Positions 36,802 through 46,967 of a stretch of DNA of 64,000 bases are shown piece after piece. The stretch spans positions 124,001-188,000 of the forward strand of contig JBAOIL010000011.1 in the NCBI GenBank assembly GCA_037044975.1. The letters run 5' to 3'. Every line of letters starts with the position of its first letter. Within the stretch, counting starts at the first letter, position 1. Source of the DNA: JADLHS01 sp020848635. GTDB taxonomy: Bacteria; Verrucomicrobiota; Verrucomicrobiia; Limisphaerales; JADLHS01. The position numbers and the translations under genes are program-made. Under the pieces are notes generated by a model. That model made no database searches. It was not told the DNA's origin and worked only from the letters and a program-made list of their open reading frames with translations.

Positions 36802-36872
36802 GATTCAACAGGGCGGAAACTTTGCGGAGGCCGGGCGCTTTGGGCAACCGTAAAAAAGCGCCTGCGCCGGGT

Positions 36873-39430
36873 TCATGGTGGGACGAGGCGATAAAAGCGC
36901 TCGGGTGGGTTGGCGGTCGGAGTGTCAATGAAGTAGTGCCGCGCGTCCGGCAGCGTCAGCGGAGCGAGCAAATTCCAGTTGGTGGGGTTGAGATGGTCGG
37001 AATACTGCAACTCGAACTGCGCGCCCGCCGCGCAGTCCACAATCAACAGCGGTAACCGCCCGCCCGCCAGCGGCACCAACTCCATGCCGAACAAGGCCAC
37101 CGGCGTGGCTGGACTCGTGATCGCGCCATAGCTGCTGCCCACCACCAAATCATAGAAACCGGCCTGGGCGGCGGTGACGTTGCTCAGGGCCAGGGCGGGA
37201 TTGGTTGCCCCGCCGAGCGGCGTGCCGTTGAAACGCCATTGATAACCGAGCGCCCCAATCCCGGCGGCCGTCGCAGATAGAACCGTAGTGTCGCCCGCGC
37301 TCAAGCTGCGCCCACCCGGCAGCAGGGTAAACACGGGCAGGAGGTTGGTCGGCGTGCCGGGCATGAAGTTCGCATAAATCAGTCTGTTGGCTTCCAAGAT
37401 CACGGGGAGCGGATTGCTGCTGCCGCTCGCGTCGCCGCTCCAATCCGCGAAAATGCGGTTGGATGTGGATAGCGCCGTCAGGGTGACAAGTTCCCCGTTC
37501 GTATAAACGTTCCGTGCCGGGTCCGTCCGAACGCTGCCCCCGCCCACAGGCAAAACCACCAGCGCAACTTGATTGCTCTTCAATGCGCCGAACAAAGCCG
37601 TGATGCCCGAGGCGTTGTTGACGGTGAGCGCCATCGGATTGGTGAAGCCGCTCAGAACCCCTGCCCAGCCGAAAAAGTAATTCGTCGCGTGGGGGAGCGC
37701 CGTCAGGGTCACGGTCGAACCGTAGGGGAACGGCCCGCTCGCCGGGTCGGTGAGGATGTCACCGTGACCATTGGTAAACAGATTCAGCATCGTGCCGAAC
37801 ACGGCCTGCACGGTGCGCGGTTGATCCAGCACCACGGTGGTCACGGCGGCGGTGGCCGTGGAATCCCCCGCCCAGTGCAGAAACGTCCAGCCATTGCTTG
37901 CCACCGCGGTCAGCGTGACGACGGTGTTGCTCAGATAACTGTTGGGACTGAAATCCGGCGCGGGCGACGCCCCGATGCCGCCCCCGGCGCCGTCGTCACC
38001 AGCGAATAAGTCGGCCGCACCTGAACCTCCACGGTCGCCGCTTCGGCTTTGTCGGTAAACAGCGCATTATACGCAACCGCGCGGAGCAGGGCGCTGTTGC
38101 TCGTGACCAACGGCGCGGTGTAGGCCGTGGACGTGAAGCTCGGCTCACTGCCGTCGAGCGAGTAATAGAGCTTCGCATACGCATTGGTGGTAGCGGCCAA
38201 CGTGATGGTGGCCGAATTGGTGCGTGTCACGCGGCCGCCGCCCAGGAGCAGACCATTCACGAACACCGTCGGCGCATTGCTCAAGCGCACGATGCTCGCG
38301 ACGCTGGCCGTGCTGTAGCGATTCGAGGCCAGCAACGAATAGATCCCGGCTTGGGGGAATGCGAAATCGGTGATTGCAAAATCCGCGTTCGTCTCCCCGG
38401 GCTGGTCCTCGCCGTTGAACCGCCATTGCAGGGTGCAGTCCGTGCCGGAGAGGATGGAAACGCTCAGGGTGCCGCTCTGGCCGGGTGCGAGGGTCACATT
38501 CGCCGCCGGCCGGGAAAGCACCCGCGGCGCAAGGTCCACCCCCAGATTCAGCGTGTTCCCTGCGGCGAATGAACTCAAGTTGGTCAGCCCGGCGGGGATG
38601 GTAGTCTGCCCGGAGGTGGACAAGCCCCACGCGAGATAGGTCCCATCCGCCCGCTGCGCCAGGCTGTGTAACCAACCGGCGGAAATGCCGGTGGCATTCG
38701 TCAATTGCACCGGCACGCCGGTCTGAGCCAGGGCATTATCACCCCACGCCACCACGGTACCGTTCGAGCGCAATCCCAGGCAATGATTCAACCCGGCTGA
38801 GATCGCCGCCACGTTGGTGAGGCTCGCCGGCAGATTCGTCAAGGCATTGTCGGCCTTGCCCCAGGCGATTACTGTCCCGTTGGAGCGGAGCGCCAGGGTG
38901 ACCGTGGCGCCGGCGGCGATGGCCGCGATGTTCGTGGCGGCGGCTGGCACGTTGGTTAGCGCGGCCCCGCCCCACGCCACGATCATACCGTTCGTCCGCA
39001 GCCCCACGCTATGATCGGCCCCCGCCGCCACAGCCATCACACCGTTCAAACCGGCGGGCACGTTGGTTTGCCCGTAGGTATTCAGTCCCCACGCCACCAC
39101 CGTGCCGTCGCTCCGCAGGCCGAGATTGTGCCGCGCGCCGGCGCTGATCGCCAGGAGGTTGCTCACTCCGGCGGGAACATTCGTCTGCCCGGAAGTGTTG
39201 TCGCCCCAGGCGCAGACCGTGCCATCGGCCCGCAACGCTAGCGCATGATACCCGCCCGCAGCAACCTGCGTGATCGGTCCAACCGTGGCGACCGCGTTGG
39301 TGGTGATCAGGTTCGTGATGCCCCACGCGGTATAAAGCCCCACGGGCTCCATCGCCCCCAGGCCTTGAATTCCCATCAGCCCCAGCCCGGCCAGCAAAGC
39401 CCGGCGCGTCCTCTGGCCAATTACGTACAT
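36873..39430 (-). CDS. Secreted RCC1-propeller/Ig-like/InlB-repeat surface protein, frameshifted
   Basis: After a leader (RRALLAGLGLMGIQGLGAM) come six or more RCC1 repeats (AVAAGADHSVGLRTNGMIVA; AISAGLNHCLGLRSNGTVVA). An Ig-like domain follows (LQWRFNGEDQPGETNADFAI), then a chitobiase-like C-terminal module (AKLYYSLDGSEPSFTSTAYT). Near 37980, in a C-rich run, the frame breaks. The continuing frame has three divergent InlB-type repeats (VTLTAVASNGWTFLHWAGDS; VTLTALPHATNYFFGWAGVL; VTLTALSTSNRIFADWSGDA), a second Ig-like domain and a C-terminal ERFYRLVPP. The joined product is about 850 residues, exported and probably surface-binding. The single break looks like an indel in a homopolymer. It resembles the RCC1 protein at 25614-26600 but is much longer. 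Confidence 0.82.
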
Positions 39431-39526
39431 GCGCGATAGCGTGCCGCCAACGCGACCTCCTTCGCAATTGAAAAGGTTCGCGAGCCCCGGCGGGGTTGTG
39501 TATCTCTTACACCCACTGATCCGGGT

Positions 39527-40315
39527 ATGGCATTTTCATTCATCTTTCTTGGTAGCGGCACCTCGCAAGGCGTGCCGATTATCGGCAGGGATTACCCGCC
39601 GGAATTCCTGGCCAATCCGAAAAACCACCGCACGCGACCTTCGCTTTACGTCGCAACCGACGTCACTTCCTTTCTCGTAGATACGCCGCCCGACCTCCGC
39701 ACGCAGTGTCTCCGGGAGCACATCCGCGCCGTTGACGCGGTGATCTTCACCCACTCGCACGCCGACCACATCATGGGGTTGGATGATTGCCGGCGGTTTT
39801 GTGATTTGCGCGGTGGCACCCCGCTGCCGATCTATGCCGGCGACGAAACGATGGCGGATTTGCGCCGCGTCTTCCGTTACGCCTTCCATGCGGGTCCGTG
39901 GCCAAAGGGTTATTTCATGCCCGACCCGAGGATCATCGCCGGCCCGTTCCGGCTCGGGGACTTGGAAATCACTCCCCTGCCCTTGCCCCATGGCCGGTTC
40001 ATCACCAACGGGTATCTGTTTACCCAGAACGGCCGGAAGCGACTCGCCTACCTGAATGATTGCAAGGAGGTCCCCGCGGCGGTCATCGAGCAGGTGCGCG
40101 GGACGGAGGTGGTCGCCTTGGACGCGCTGCGTTACGCGCCGCATCCCACCCACATGTGTCTGGACGAAGCGCTCACCGCCGCCCGTCGTATCGGCGCCGG
40201 TCGCACCTATCTCACGCATCTGACGCACGATTACGATCATGATGTGGCGCAGGCCGAACTGCCGCCGGGCGTGTGGTTCGCATGGGACGGGTTAAAGGTT
40301 CTGGGCGACGAGTGA
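39527..40315 (+). CDS. MBL-fold metallo-hydrolase (PhnP-like)
   Basis: The 262-residue cytoplasmic protein starts FIFLGSGTSQGVPIIG. It has the metal motif THSHADHIMGLDD at residues 75-87, LPHGRFITNGYLF, and a C-terminal THLTHDYDHD, all typical of metallo-beta-lactamase-fold phosphodiesterases of the PhnP/RNase Z-like group. It should bind two divalent metals and hydrolyse a phosphodiester, possibly a cyclic phosphate; the natural substrate is unknown. The next gene begins 7 nt after its stop, so the two form an operon. Confidence 0.92.
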   Translation: MAFSFIFLGSGTSQGVPIIGRDYPPEFLANPKNHRTRPSLYVATDVTSFLVDTPPDLRTQCLREHIRAVDAVIFTHSHADHIMGLDDCRRFCDLRGGTPLPIYAGDETMADLRRVFRYAFHAGPWPKGYFMPDPRIIAGPFRLGDLEITPLPLPHGRFITNGYLFTQNGRKRLAYLNDCKEVPAAVIEQVRGTEVVALDALRYAPHPTHMCLDEALTAARRIGAGRTYLTHLTHDYDHDVAQAELPPGVWFAWDGLKVLGDE

Positions 40316-40322
40316 TTGGACC

Positions 40323-41927
40323 ATGTGCCGTTTTCTCCTCCTCCTCACCGCCACCGTGGCCGTTCTGGCTCCGCCGAGGCTGTTCGCGGGTGGCGAGGAG
40401 GTCGTGGTCGTTTACAACGCGCGCCTGCCGGAGTCCAAAGCGCTGGCGACCTATTACGCCCGCATGCGCCAGGTGCCGAAGGAACAGGTGTTTGGCTTTA
40501 AGCTGAATCTCAGCGAAACCATGACGCGCACCGAGTTTCGCGATCATCTGCAAACTCTCCTCGCCCAAAAGCTGGCCAGCCAGAAACTGTGCGCACTCGG
40601 CAGCGGTGAGTTGCCCGGCACGAACGGCCAGCCCCTGCGGGTTGCGCGCAAGGTCGTGGCGTCAAAAATCCGCTATGTCGTCCTGTGCTACGGCGTCCCG
40701 CTGAAAATTCTCCGCGACCGCGATTTACATGAAACTGCGGAAGCCACCCTGCGCCCCGAGTTTCGCCGGAACGAAGCCGCGGTGGATAGTGAACTGGCCT
40801 GCCTGCCGCGGTTGGATCTCAGCCCCCCGCTCGCCGGCCCCTTCGGCAATCCGCTTTTCGGGGTTACGAATGCCGCCTTGCTGAATCCCACCAACGGGGT
40901 TTTGATCGTCGCCCGCCTCGATGCCGCCACGCCCGAAATGGCCCGGGGCCTGGTGGACAAGGCCTTGCAGGCCGAGACCGATGGCTTGTGGGGGCGTGCG
41001 TATTTCGATCTGCGAAACATCACCGACCCGGTGTACCAGCCGGGCGACGACTGGCTTCGCGGCGCTGCCCAGGTCGCGCGCCAGGTGGGCTTCGAAACGA
41101 TCGTGGACGAGCATCCCAACGTCTGGCCGGCGGGTTTCCCGATGGACCACATCGCGATTTACATGGGTTGGTATACCGAAAACGTCGCCGGGCCGTTCGC
41201 ACAGCCGCAGGTGGAATTCATGCCGGGAGCATTTGCGTATCATCTCCATTCTTTCAGCGCGGCGTCGTTGCGCAGCACCAACCATAACTGGGTCGGCCCG
41301 CTGCTCGCCAAGGGCGCGACCTGTACGATGGGCTGCGTGGACGAACCGTATCTTGGCGGGACGCCGGAGGTCGGCGTCTTCGCCGGACGCTGGCTCTACT
41401 TCGGTTTCACGTTCGGCGAAGCGGCCTGCGCCGCCCAGCCGGTTCTGTCGTGGCAAACCACTGTGGTCGGGGATCCGTTATACCGGCCGTTTGGAAAAGC
41501 TCCGCTGGGCCTCCATGAGGTAGACTCCAGCAGCGGAAAAGCCCGCTCGTCGAATGGTCCATCCTGCGTCTGGTCAACCTTGGCTTCGCGCGCGGTGGGA
41601 ATCCGGCGGCCCTGGCGTTCTCCCTCGAAGAAACCCCAACGACTCGGACCAGCGCCGTCCTGACCGCGAAGCTGGGCGACCTTTACGCCGCGCAAGGCAA
41701 ACCCGCTTCCGCGATTGCGGCTTATGAGCGTGCGCTCCGGCTCGCTCCGTCGCCCCAACAACGTCTCGGCTTGCGCCTGACCCTTGGTGAAAAGTTGATG
41801 GCGGAAGGCCGCGACGGACGACGCCCGCAAAAACTTCGAGCAATTGCTCGCGGACGCCCCGGATTATCCCGATCAGGAGATCATTCGCCAGCGGCTCGCC
41901 GCGCTTGCCCGGAAAGCAAAGCCGTAA
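40323..41927 (+). CDS. TIGR03790-like secreted protein with TPR tail, frameshifted
   Basis: A signal peptide (LLLLTATVAVLAPPRLFAGG) is followed by VVVVYNARLPESKALATYYA and KIRYVVLCYGVPLKI. WVGPLLAKGATCTMGCVDEP and VLSWQTTVVGDPLYRPFGK follow. These are features of proteins labelled TIGR03790, of unknown function and common in large-genome environmental bacteria. The first frame loses sense near 41520. A second continues (LVEWSILRLVNLGFARGGNP; KLGDLYAAQGKPASAIAAYE, a TPR unit), and near 41810 a third ends DAPDYPDQEIIRQRLAAL at TAA 41927. Joined length is about 535 residues. The two late breaks leave the main domain intact. It shares a transcript with the MBL hydrolase upstream. Confidence 0.78.
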
Positions 41928-42428
41928 CCGGTTGGGCACCGCCGGCGCTGGCTGCCGAACCCTCGAACATAAAAAGGCCGGACATGGGGAACTTGAAAGA
42001 AATCCCACACGACCAAGGCGCAGATCAAATTAGGGAACCGGAGGCGGGCCGCATGGTCGAATGCAAATGTGCAATCTCGTAAACAGGGTCGTGTCGCGTC
42101 TTTCATGGATCACGCACGCCACGAGTGATAGGGTTCGCCGCACGCGGGGCCAAGCTCCATGAACAGGTTCAAGCGAACACCCGTAACAGACCGGGCTACA
42201 GCTTCCCTTCCGGTCCCAATCCCAATTCACCACAACGCCCGCACCTTGCAAGTGCACGAGTTTCTTCCGTGAAAGGGTACGCCAGCCGGAGTTTGGTTCG
42301 CGCCGGAAGCTCACCGCGTAAGCCTCAATCCGCCAGCCGCAGCTTCCGGCGTTGGAAAATCGGGCGGGAAAAAGTTTGCGGCAAACAATTGACCGTTTAC
42401 GCTGGCACACGTAGGCAGCCAATAATAA
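41928..42428. other. 500-bp stretch without a recognised gene
   Basis: All frames here look non-coding (short, Arg/Pro-rich or interrupted). It presumably holds the 3' flank of the TIGR03790-like gene and the promoter of the secreted CBM-like protein. I see no tRNA, strong hairpin or repeat. Confidence 0.4.
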
Positions 42429-44702
42429 ATGATGCTCAATGCACAAATGCTTCCTGTCCCGCGAGGCCCCCGGGTCAAGGGTTGGAAATGGGCGCTAATT
42501 CTACCCGCCTGCCTGCTTGGCGCGACGTTCCCCCAGCCAGCCCAAGCGGGAGCAAATTACCTCAAGAACCCCGGCTTTGAGGAGGTGTCACCGGCTGACG
42601 CTCATCCACCCAACTGGGTTAGCCGATCAGAGGCTGGCACCTTCGGCACGGTCATTGATCAGGAATCGCATACCGGCGGCCAGTGTATCGCGATCCCCGC
42701 CCATACCTCCCTGGAACAACGGGTCGCGGGGGTCGAAGCAGGCGCCTACGTTGCCCGGTGCTGGATCAAATCCCCAATCGAGCAAGCCGTGACCTTGCTG
42801 CTCCAGAATCCAGACCGGCCATGGGCGGCTTATACGTGCACGGAAGTCCAGGTCCCCAGCAACCAATGGGTGACTATCGAATCTTTCTGTCCGCTGGACC
42901 GGGCAGGCACCTTGAGTTTTGCGCTGGGCGGAACGTCCAAGGACTTTCGTTTTTACCACGGAACGGCCGGAGAGATGGGGGCTTCGATTCTGGCGGATGA
43001 CTGCGAATTGATTCGTTACGTGACTAAGACACCGCCCCCAGTCGCGATGTGGGACGCGAAAAAGGAATTGGGCGCGGCGATTGATTGGTCGGCCAAGAGC
43101 CAATGGTCCCCGGTGGAAACCCAGGCTCATGCGTTCGCCGGCACGCCGCTTTTTCAGAGCCACCGGCTCGCGGGGGCCGTCCGTCAAGCTGATGGCGGAT
43201 TAATGCTCTATTCGGTCCAGAATCGGAATTTCCAGCCCCGCGGAGTCATCTTGCCATCACCGGCTTTCAGAGCAGGTCACTGCAGCGTGGTTCGTACGAA
43301 TGAAAGGACAGGACTGCGCGTCACCTCGGAGCATGGCGAACGCGCTTACACGGCGTGGGTGTCGCCTGAGGGCGTTGTCAGCATCGAATCTCATCAGGTT
43401 GCGCAGTTTCGCTTGCAAGACTGCCAGTTACGCTACGGCCTGCTGCCGTCATTCGTCGGGACGGATTTCTGCTATGCACCGCAAAAACTACCCAACCTGG
43501 AACAAATCAGCATCCCTTCGACGCAATGGTTCGTGGGTCTGGTGGATGGCAACGACAGCATGCTGGTAGCCGTATGGGACAACGACGCCCAAGCCGTTAG
43601 CCTGGGGCTGTCGGGGATAGGGGAAAATCGAATGATCAATTCATTTTCTATTGCCACGGATCGGGTGGGGTTCTCGCTTTCGTTTGTTGACCACCCTCGC
43701 CTTTGGCATCGAGAACCCTTGAAGGAGGACTGGCTCGGCGAATACGTTCCGATTGGGTGGGAACGGCCTTTCCCGGCGCGCTGGATGGGCCAATTCTTTG
43801 TGACCTCAGGCCGCCAAGCCTCCTTCCGGGAACCGTATCTGGACTACTCTTTTCCCATCGCCAATACCAAGACGCGGTTGTGGGGTGTTTGGTTTGAGGA
43901 TTGGAATCACCATCCCTTCTACTTCGACGGCCCACGCACCGTGTTCCATTTTGAGAAGACCTTCATCCCTAACGGGGATGCGCTGGTCTACTTCCTCGAA
44001 CCCGCGGCGGTGGATCTCTATTCCCCCGCTCAGATCGTCGAGCAGGTTCTGGGAAAGGAAAGAGCCGCGGCGATTTTCGATTTTGACGGCAATGGGATCC
44101 GAAAGCTGCAGTACTCCACCCCGAACGAGTTCATGTATGATCGGCCCGTCTGCGCCACGACCACGCGCCTCTCGAAAATCAAACAGGATGAAAAGGCCAC
44201 CGTGGGGCTGAATCTGGCCACTCACATTTATGAATTCATTCGGGAAATTCGCGGGCGGATTGACCAATACGCCGCCTTTTTCGAACAGATGCAAAGCTAC
44301 CTTGATGCTCAAGTGAAGGCTCATCCCGAATGGAGACCGGACCTCGCCGAACTGCAGGCCATGGTGACGGAGGCCCAGGCCAAAACCCGTGATCTCTACG
44401 CCACCCCTTTGCCCGTGGTGGAAGAAAAAATCGCCGCCGCGAAGCGACTCCTAACAGCGGGGAAAGGGGATGGTTTCGACTGTGACAGACTTGACGTCCG
44501 CAGTCCCGCCGGCGCGCAGGACGACCTCTGCCGCCGCTACAACCGGCTGGTGATGCGGCTCGCCCAAACGGCCGCGCTTAAATGCGGCGCCTCGCCCGAA
44601 CAAGCCGCTCTGGCCAAGCATGTCTGGGACGAATCACGAAAAGTCCTGCGTCAGCCGACCCGGTGGGAACCGCGACGCACCTTGTATTTCTTTGAACCTT
44701 GA
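42429..44702 (+). CDS. Large secreted protein with N-terminal CBM-like domain
   Basis: The 757-residue protein has a signal peptide (WALILPACLLGATFPQPAQA). A jelly-roll carbohydrate-binding type segment follows (NYLKNPGFEEVSPADAHPPN; SHTGGQCIAIPAHTSLEQRV), as in CBM4/9-like modules. The following 550 residues are beta-rich in the middle (GERAYTAWVSPEGVVSIESH; SIPSTQWFVGLVDGNDSMLV) and helical at the end (EFIREIRGRIDQYAAFFEQM). I do not recognise the large domain and see no clear catalytic motif. It is followed 12 nt later by an FGE-like lipoprotein gene, so the pair may act on extracellular glycans or sulfated substrates. The first two codons are both ATG; either could be the start. Confidence 0.78.
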   Translation: MMLNAQMLPVPRGPRVKGWKWALILPACLLGATFPQPAQAGANYLKNPGFEEVSPADAHPPNWVSRSEAGTFGTVIDQESHTGGQCIAIPAHTSLEQRVAGVEAGAYVARCWIKSPIEQAVTLLLQNPDRPWAAYTCTEVQVPSNQWVTIESFCPLDRAGTLSFALGGTSKDFRFYHGTAGEMGASILADDCELIRYVTKTPPPVAMWDAKKELGAAIDWSAKSQWSPVETQAHAFAGTPLFQSHRLAGAVRQADGGLMLYSVQNRNFQPRGVILPSPAFRAGHCSVVRTNERTGLRVTSEHGERAYTAWVSPEGVVSIESHQVAQFRLQDCQLRYGLLPSFVGTDFCYAPQKLPNLEQISIPSTQWFVGLVDGNDSMLVAVWDNDAQAVSLGLSGIGENRMINSFSIATDRVGFSLSFVDHPRLWHREPLKEDWLGEYVPIGWERPFPARWMGQFFVTSGRQASFREPYLDYSFPIANTKTRLWGVWFEDWNHHPFYFDGPRTVFHFEKTFIPNGDALVYFLEPAAVDLYSPAQIVEQVLGKERAAAIFDFDGNGIRKLQYSTPNEFMYDRPVCATTTRLSKIKQDEKATVGLNLATHIYEFIREIRGRIDQYAAFFEQMQSYLDAQVKAHPEWRPDLAELQAMVTEAQAKTRDLYATPLPVVEEKIAAAKRLLTAGKGDGFDCDRLDVRSPAGAQDDLCRRYNRLVMRLAQTAALKCGASPEQAALAKHVWDESRKVLRQPTRWEPRRTLYFFEP

Positions 44703-44714
44703 ACGGGAATTTGT

Positions 44715-45605
44715 ATGCCAATGGAGTTAGAAATCAAAAACCCAAACCAACCAGTTCGCCGGATCATTTTTCAAATCAGCGCCTGCCTGACTGCGTTGAT
44801 TATCACCGGTTGTGGGGTGCAAACCAACGCGCCGGAGAACGCGGCGGCAGCTCCCGAAAGCCAATCGATCAAAACCGCTTGCGGGATGGACATGGTTTTC
44901 ATCCCGGGCGGGGAGTTTACCATGGGCGCGGACGACGGCCCGGTCGATGTCAAACCCCCGCATCGAGTTAAAGTGGACGGTTTTCTCATGGATCAGGATG
45001 AGATAACCCAATGGGTGTACGAGAAAGTCACGGGGAAAAGTCCTTCTCGCGTCAAGAATCCCAACAACCCGGTGGAGCAGGTCACCTGGACGGCGGCGGT
45101 GAAATTCTGCAACGATCGGTCCACCTTGGAAGGGTTCACCCCTTGCTACGATCTGAAAACTTGGGAATGCAATTTCGCCGCCAACGGCTATCGCCTGCCC
45201 ACGGAGGCGGAATGGGAGTATGCTTGCCGGGCTGGCAGTACGAGCCCCTTCTTTTTTGGCTACGAGGCGAAAGAGCTGAAATTATGCGCATGGTTCGAAG
45301 GCAACGCGGATTCCAAACCGCATCCGGTGGGTCAGAGACAACCGAATCGGTGGGGGTTGCATGACATGGCGGGCAATGTGTGGGAATGGTGTCACGATTT
45401 CTATGGCGTGAAATACTATCGGAACAGTCCTAAGGACAATCCCCATGGACCGCTTCAAGGTGAGAAGCGCGTGCTTCGGGGCGGTGCATGGTCGAGCAGT
45501 GCCGACAATTGCACTTCCTGGGTTCGCAACTGCGACGAGGCGGGCCTCACCGACGTGTGTCTGACGATGGATTCAAACGGCTTCCGGTGCGTGCGCACAA
45601 AGTGA
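44715..45605 (+). CDS. FGE/SUMF1-domain lipoprotein
   Basis: The 296-residue protein has a lipobox (TALIITGC, Cys33). A formylglycine-generating-enzyme-like domain follows: MVFIPGGEFTMGADDGP, NGYRLPTEAEWEYACRAG, GLHDMAGNVWEWCHDFYG, RVLRGGAWSSS and a final NGFRCVRTK. In true FGE two Cys residues lie after the GGSW motif (GGSWxCHxSYC). Here the first position is Ser (GGAWSS) and only the second Cys remains. It is therefore probably not a sulfatase-activating enzyme but one of the many SUMF1-fold proteins with binding or other roles. It follows the secreted CBM-like gene on the same strand. Confidence 0.9.
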   Translation: MPMELEIKNPNQPVRRIIFQISACLTALIITGCGVQTNAPENAAAAPESQSIKTACGMDMVFIPGGEFTMGADDGPVDVKPPHRVKVDGFLMDQDEITQWVYEKVTGKSPSRVKNPNNPVEQVTWTAAVKFCNDRSTLEGFTPCYDLKTWECNFAANGYRLPTEAEWEYACRAGSTSPFFFGYEAKELKLCAWFEGNADSKPHPVGQRQPNRWGLHDMAGNVWEWCHDFYGVKYYRNSPKDNPHGPLQGEKRVLRGGAWSSSADNCTSWVRNCDEAGLTDVCLTMDSNGFRCVRTK

Positions 45606-45885
45606 ATGGCTGAAGGGTGAAATGGCGATCCGGTGGGATCCAAGAACCCAAGCACGACTTTCCAGGCGGGCTCCCGGTAATAATCATTCAGCCGGCCACG
45701 CCGGTTCTTGCCCCCTGTTGAACTTGCGTCTGGATGGATGTTTTGGCCAGACGACAATTTTCAGCCGAATGCCAGTAAATCACCAACTTGGTTACGCCAC
45801 TGCGGAATTGAACGCATTCTCGCACCCATTCGGGCGGCGAGCAGCTCATCCTTGGCCACCGCATTGAGCTAACTCCGACCGGTGG

Positions 45886-46932
45886 CTAGAGTTCAACCAC
45901 GCAGCCAGTTTGAACCGACTTCTCCTCGGCTTCGCAGATCTCCACGGCACTCAAGGCGTCCGCCGCCGTCACCACCATGGGGGGCTGGCCGGATTGGATG
46001 GCGGCGAGGAAATAGCGGAGCTCCTCCACATAGCCATCGATGCCTTCCGGTTTGATGACCCGCGCCGGTTGGCCTGCTTCCATCAATTGCAACGCGTCGG
46101 CGCCACGCGCGCTCTCGAAATCAATCGTCGCGCCCTCGAAGACGACCGTGAAAGCCATGCTGAAGCCACTGGTCAAAAGCCAGCTGCCCTCGGCATAAAC
46201 CGTCGCGCCGCCAGCAACCTTGTATTGCGTAACGACGTGATCAATCGCGCCGCTGAACCGGCTCTGACCCGTGGAGAATACGCTGGCCGGGCGGCCAAAA
46301 AGAAACTGCACAAAGTCGGTATCGTGAATATGCAAATCGAGTAATGCGCCGCCGGAGTCGCCCCCTTTGAAGTAGCTGTCGCGGCTCCAGCCGGGCGGCG
46401 CGGAAACACGCCGGAAGCGGGCGGTGAGAATCTTTCCGTAAGTCTGCTGGTCCGCCAGCGTCTTAAGCCAGGCCCAACCCGGCCAGAAACGCATGCACAT
46501 TGCCGGCATGAAAAACCCCTTGGCTGACTTGGCGGCGTTCACGATTTCCCGGGATTGAACGGAGGTGCGGGCCAACGGCTTTTCGCACAGAACGTGTTTG
46601 CCCGCCTGCAGCGCGGCGAGGGTTTGCGGTACGTGCAACGGGGTGGGCACGCACAGATCTACAAGTTCCACTTCGCGGTCCGCGAGCAGCTCCTCCAGCA
46701 TTTGATAGGTTCGAATGTTCTTGCCGAGATCAATCGCGTCCGAGCCGGTGATATTGCCGCTGACGCCGGCCAGCACGCCGTTGACCGGCAGGCGCACCGC
46801 GTCGCACACGGCGACAATCCGCGCGCCGGGAAGCTGCTGATAAGACTTGATGTGGGTGAGACCCATGAACCCGAGGCCGACGACGGCAACGTTCGTAGGG
46901 TGAACCGTGGGTTGAGAATTTGTGTTATTCAT
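45886..46932 (-). CDS. Gfo/Idh/MocA-family oxidoreductase
   Basis: The 348-residue protein has the NAD-binding start VAVVGLGFMGLTHIKSY and the conserved AGKHVLCEKPLA motif near residue 110. The substrate region contains DSGGALLDLHIHDTDFVQFL, whose Asp/His residues are typical of the family, and the end is EICEAEEKSVQTGC. It likely oxidises or reduces a sugar or inositol derivative with NAD(P). The gene lies 35 nt downstream of a sugar isomerase/epimerase gene on the same strand, a common catabolic pairing. ATG 46932 is the family start; a much longer frame upstream overlaps the isomerase gene and is a shadow. Confidence 0.93.
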   Translation of the reverse strand: MNNTNSQPTVHPTNVAVVGLGFMGLTHIKSYQQLPGARIVAVCDAVRLPVNGVLAGVSGNITGSDAIDLGKNIRTYQMLEELLADREVELVDLCVPTPLHVPQTLAALQAGKHVLCEKPLARTSVQSREIVNAAKSAKGFFMPAMCMRFWPGWAWLKTLADQQTYGKILTARFRRVSAPPGWSRDSYFKGGDSGGALLDLHIHDTDFVQFLFGRPASVFSTGQSRFSGAIDHVVTQYKVAGGATVYAEGSWLLTSGFSMAFTVVFEGATIDFESARGADALQLMEAGQPARVIKPEGIDGYVEELRYFLAAIQSGQPPMVVTAADALSAVEICEAEEKSVQTGCVVEL

Positions 46933-46967
46933 AATAATATCCTTTGAAATCCAGAACTGCACCCGGT

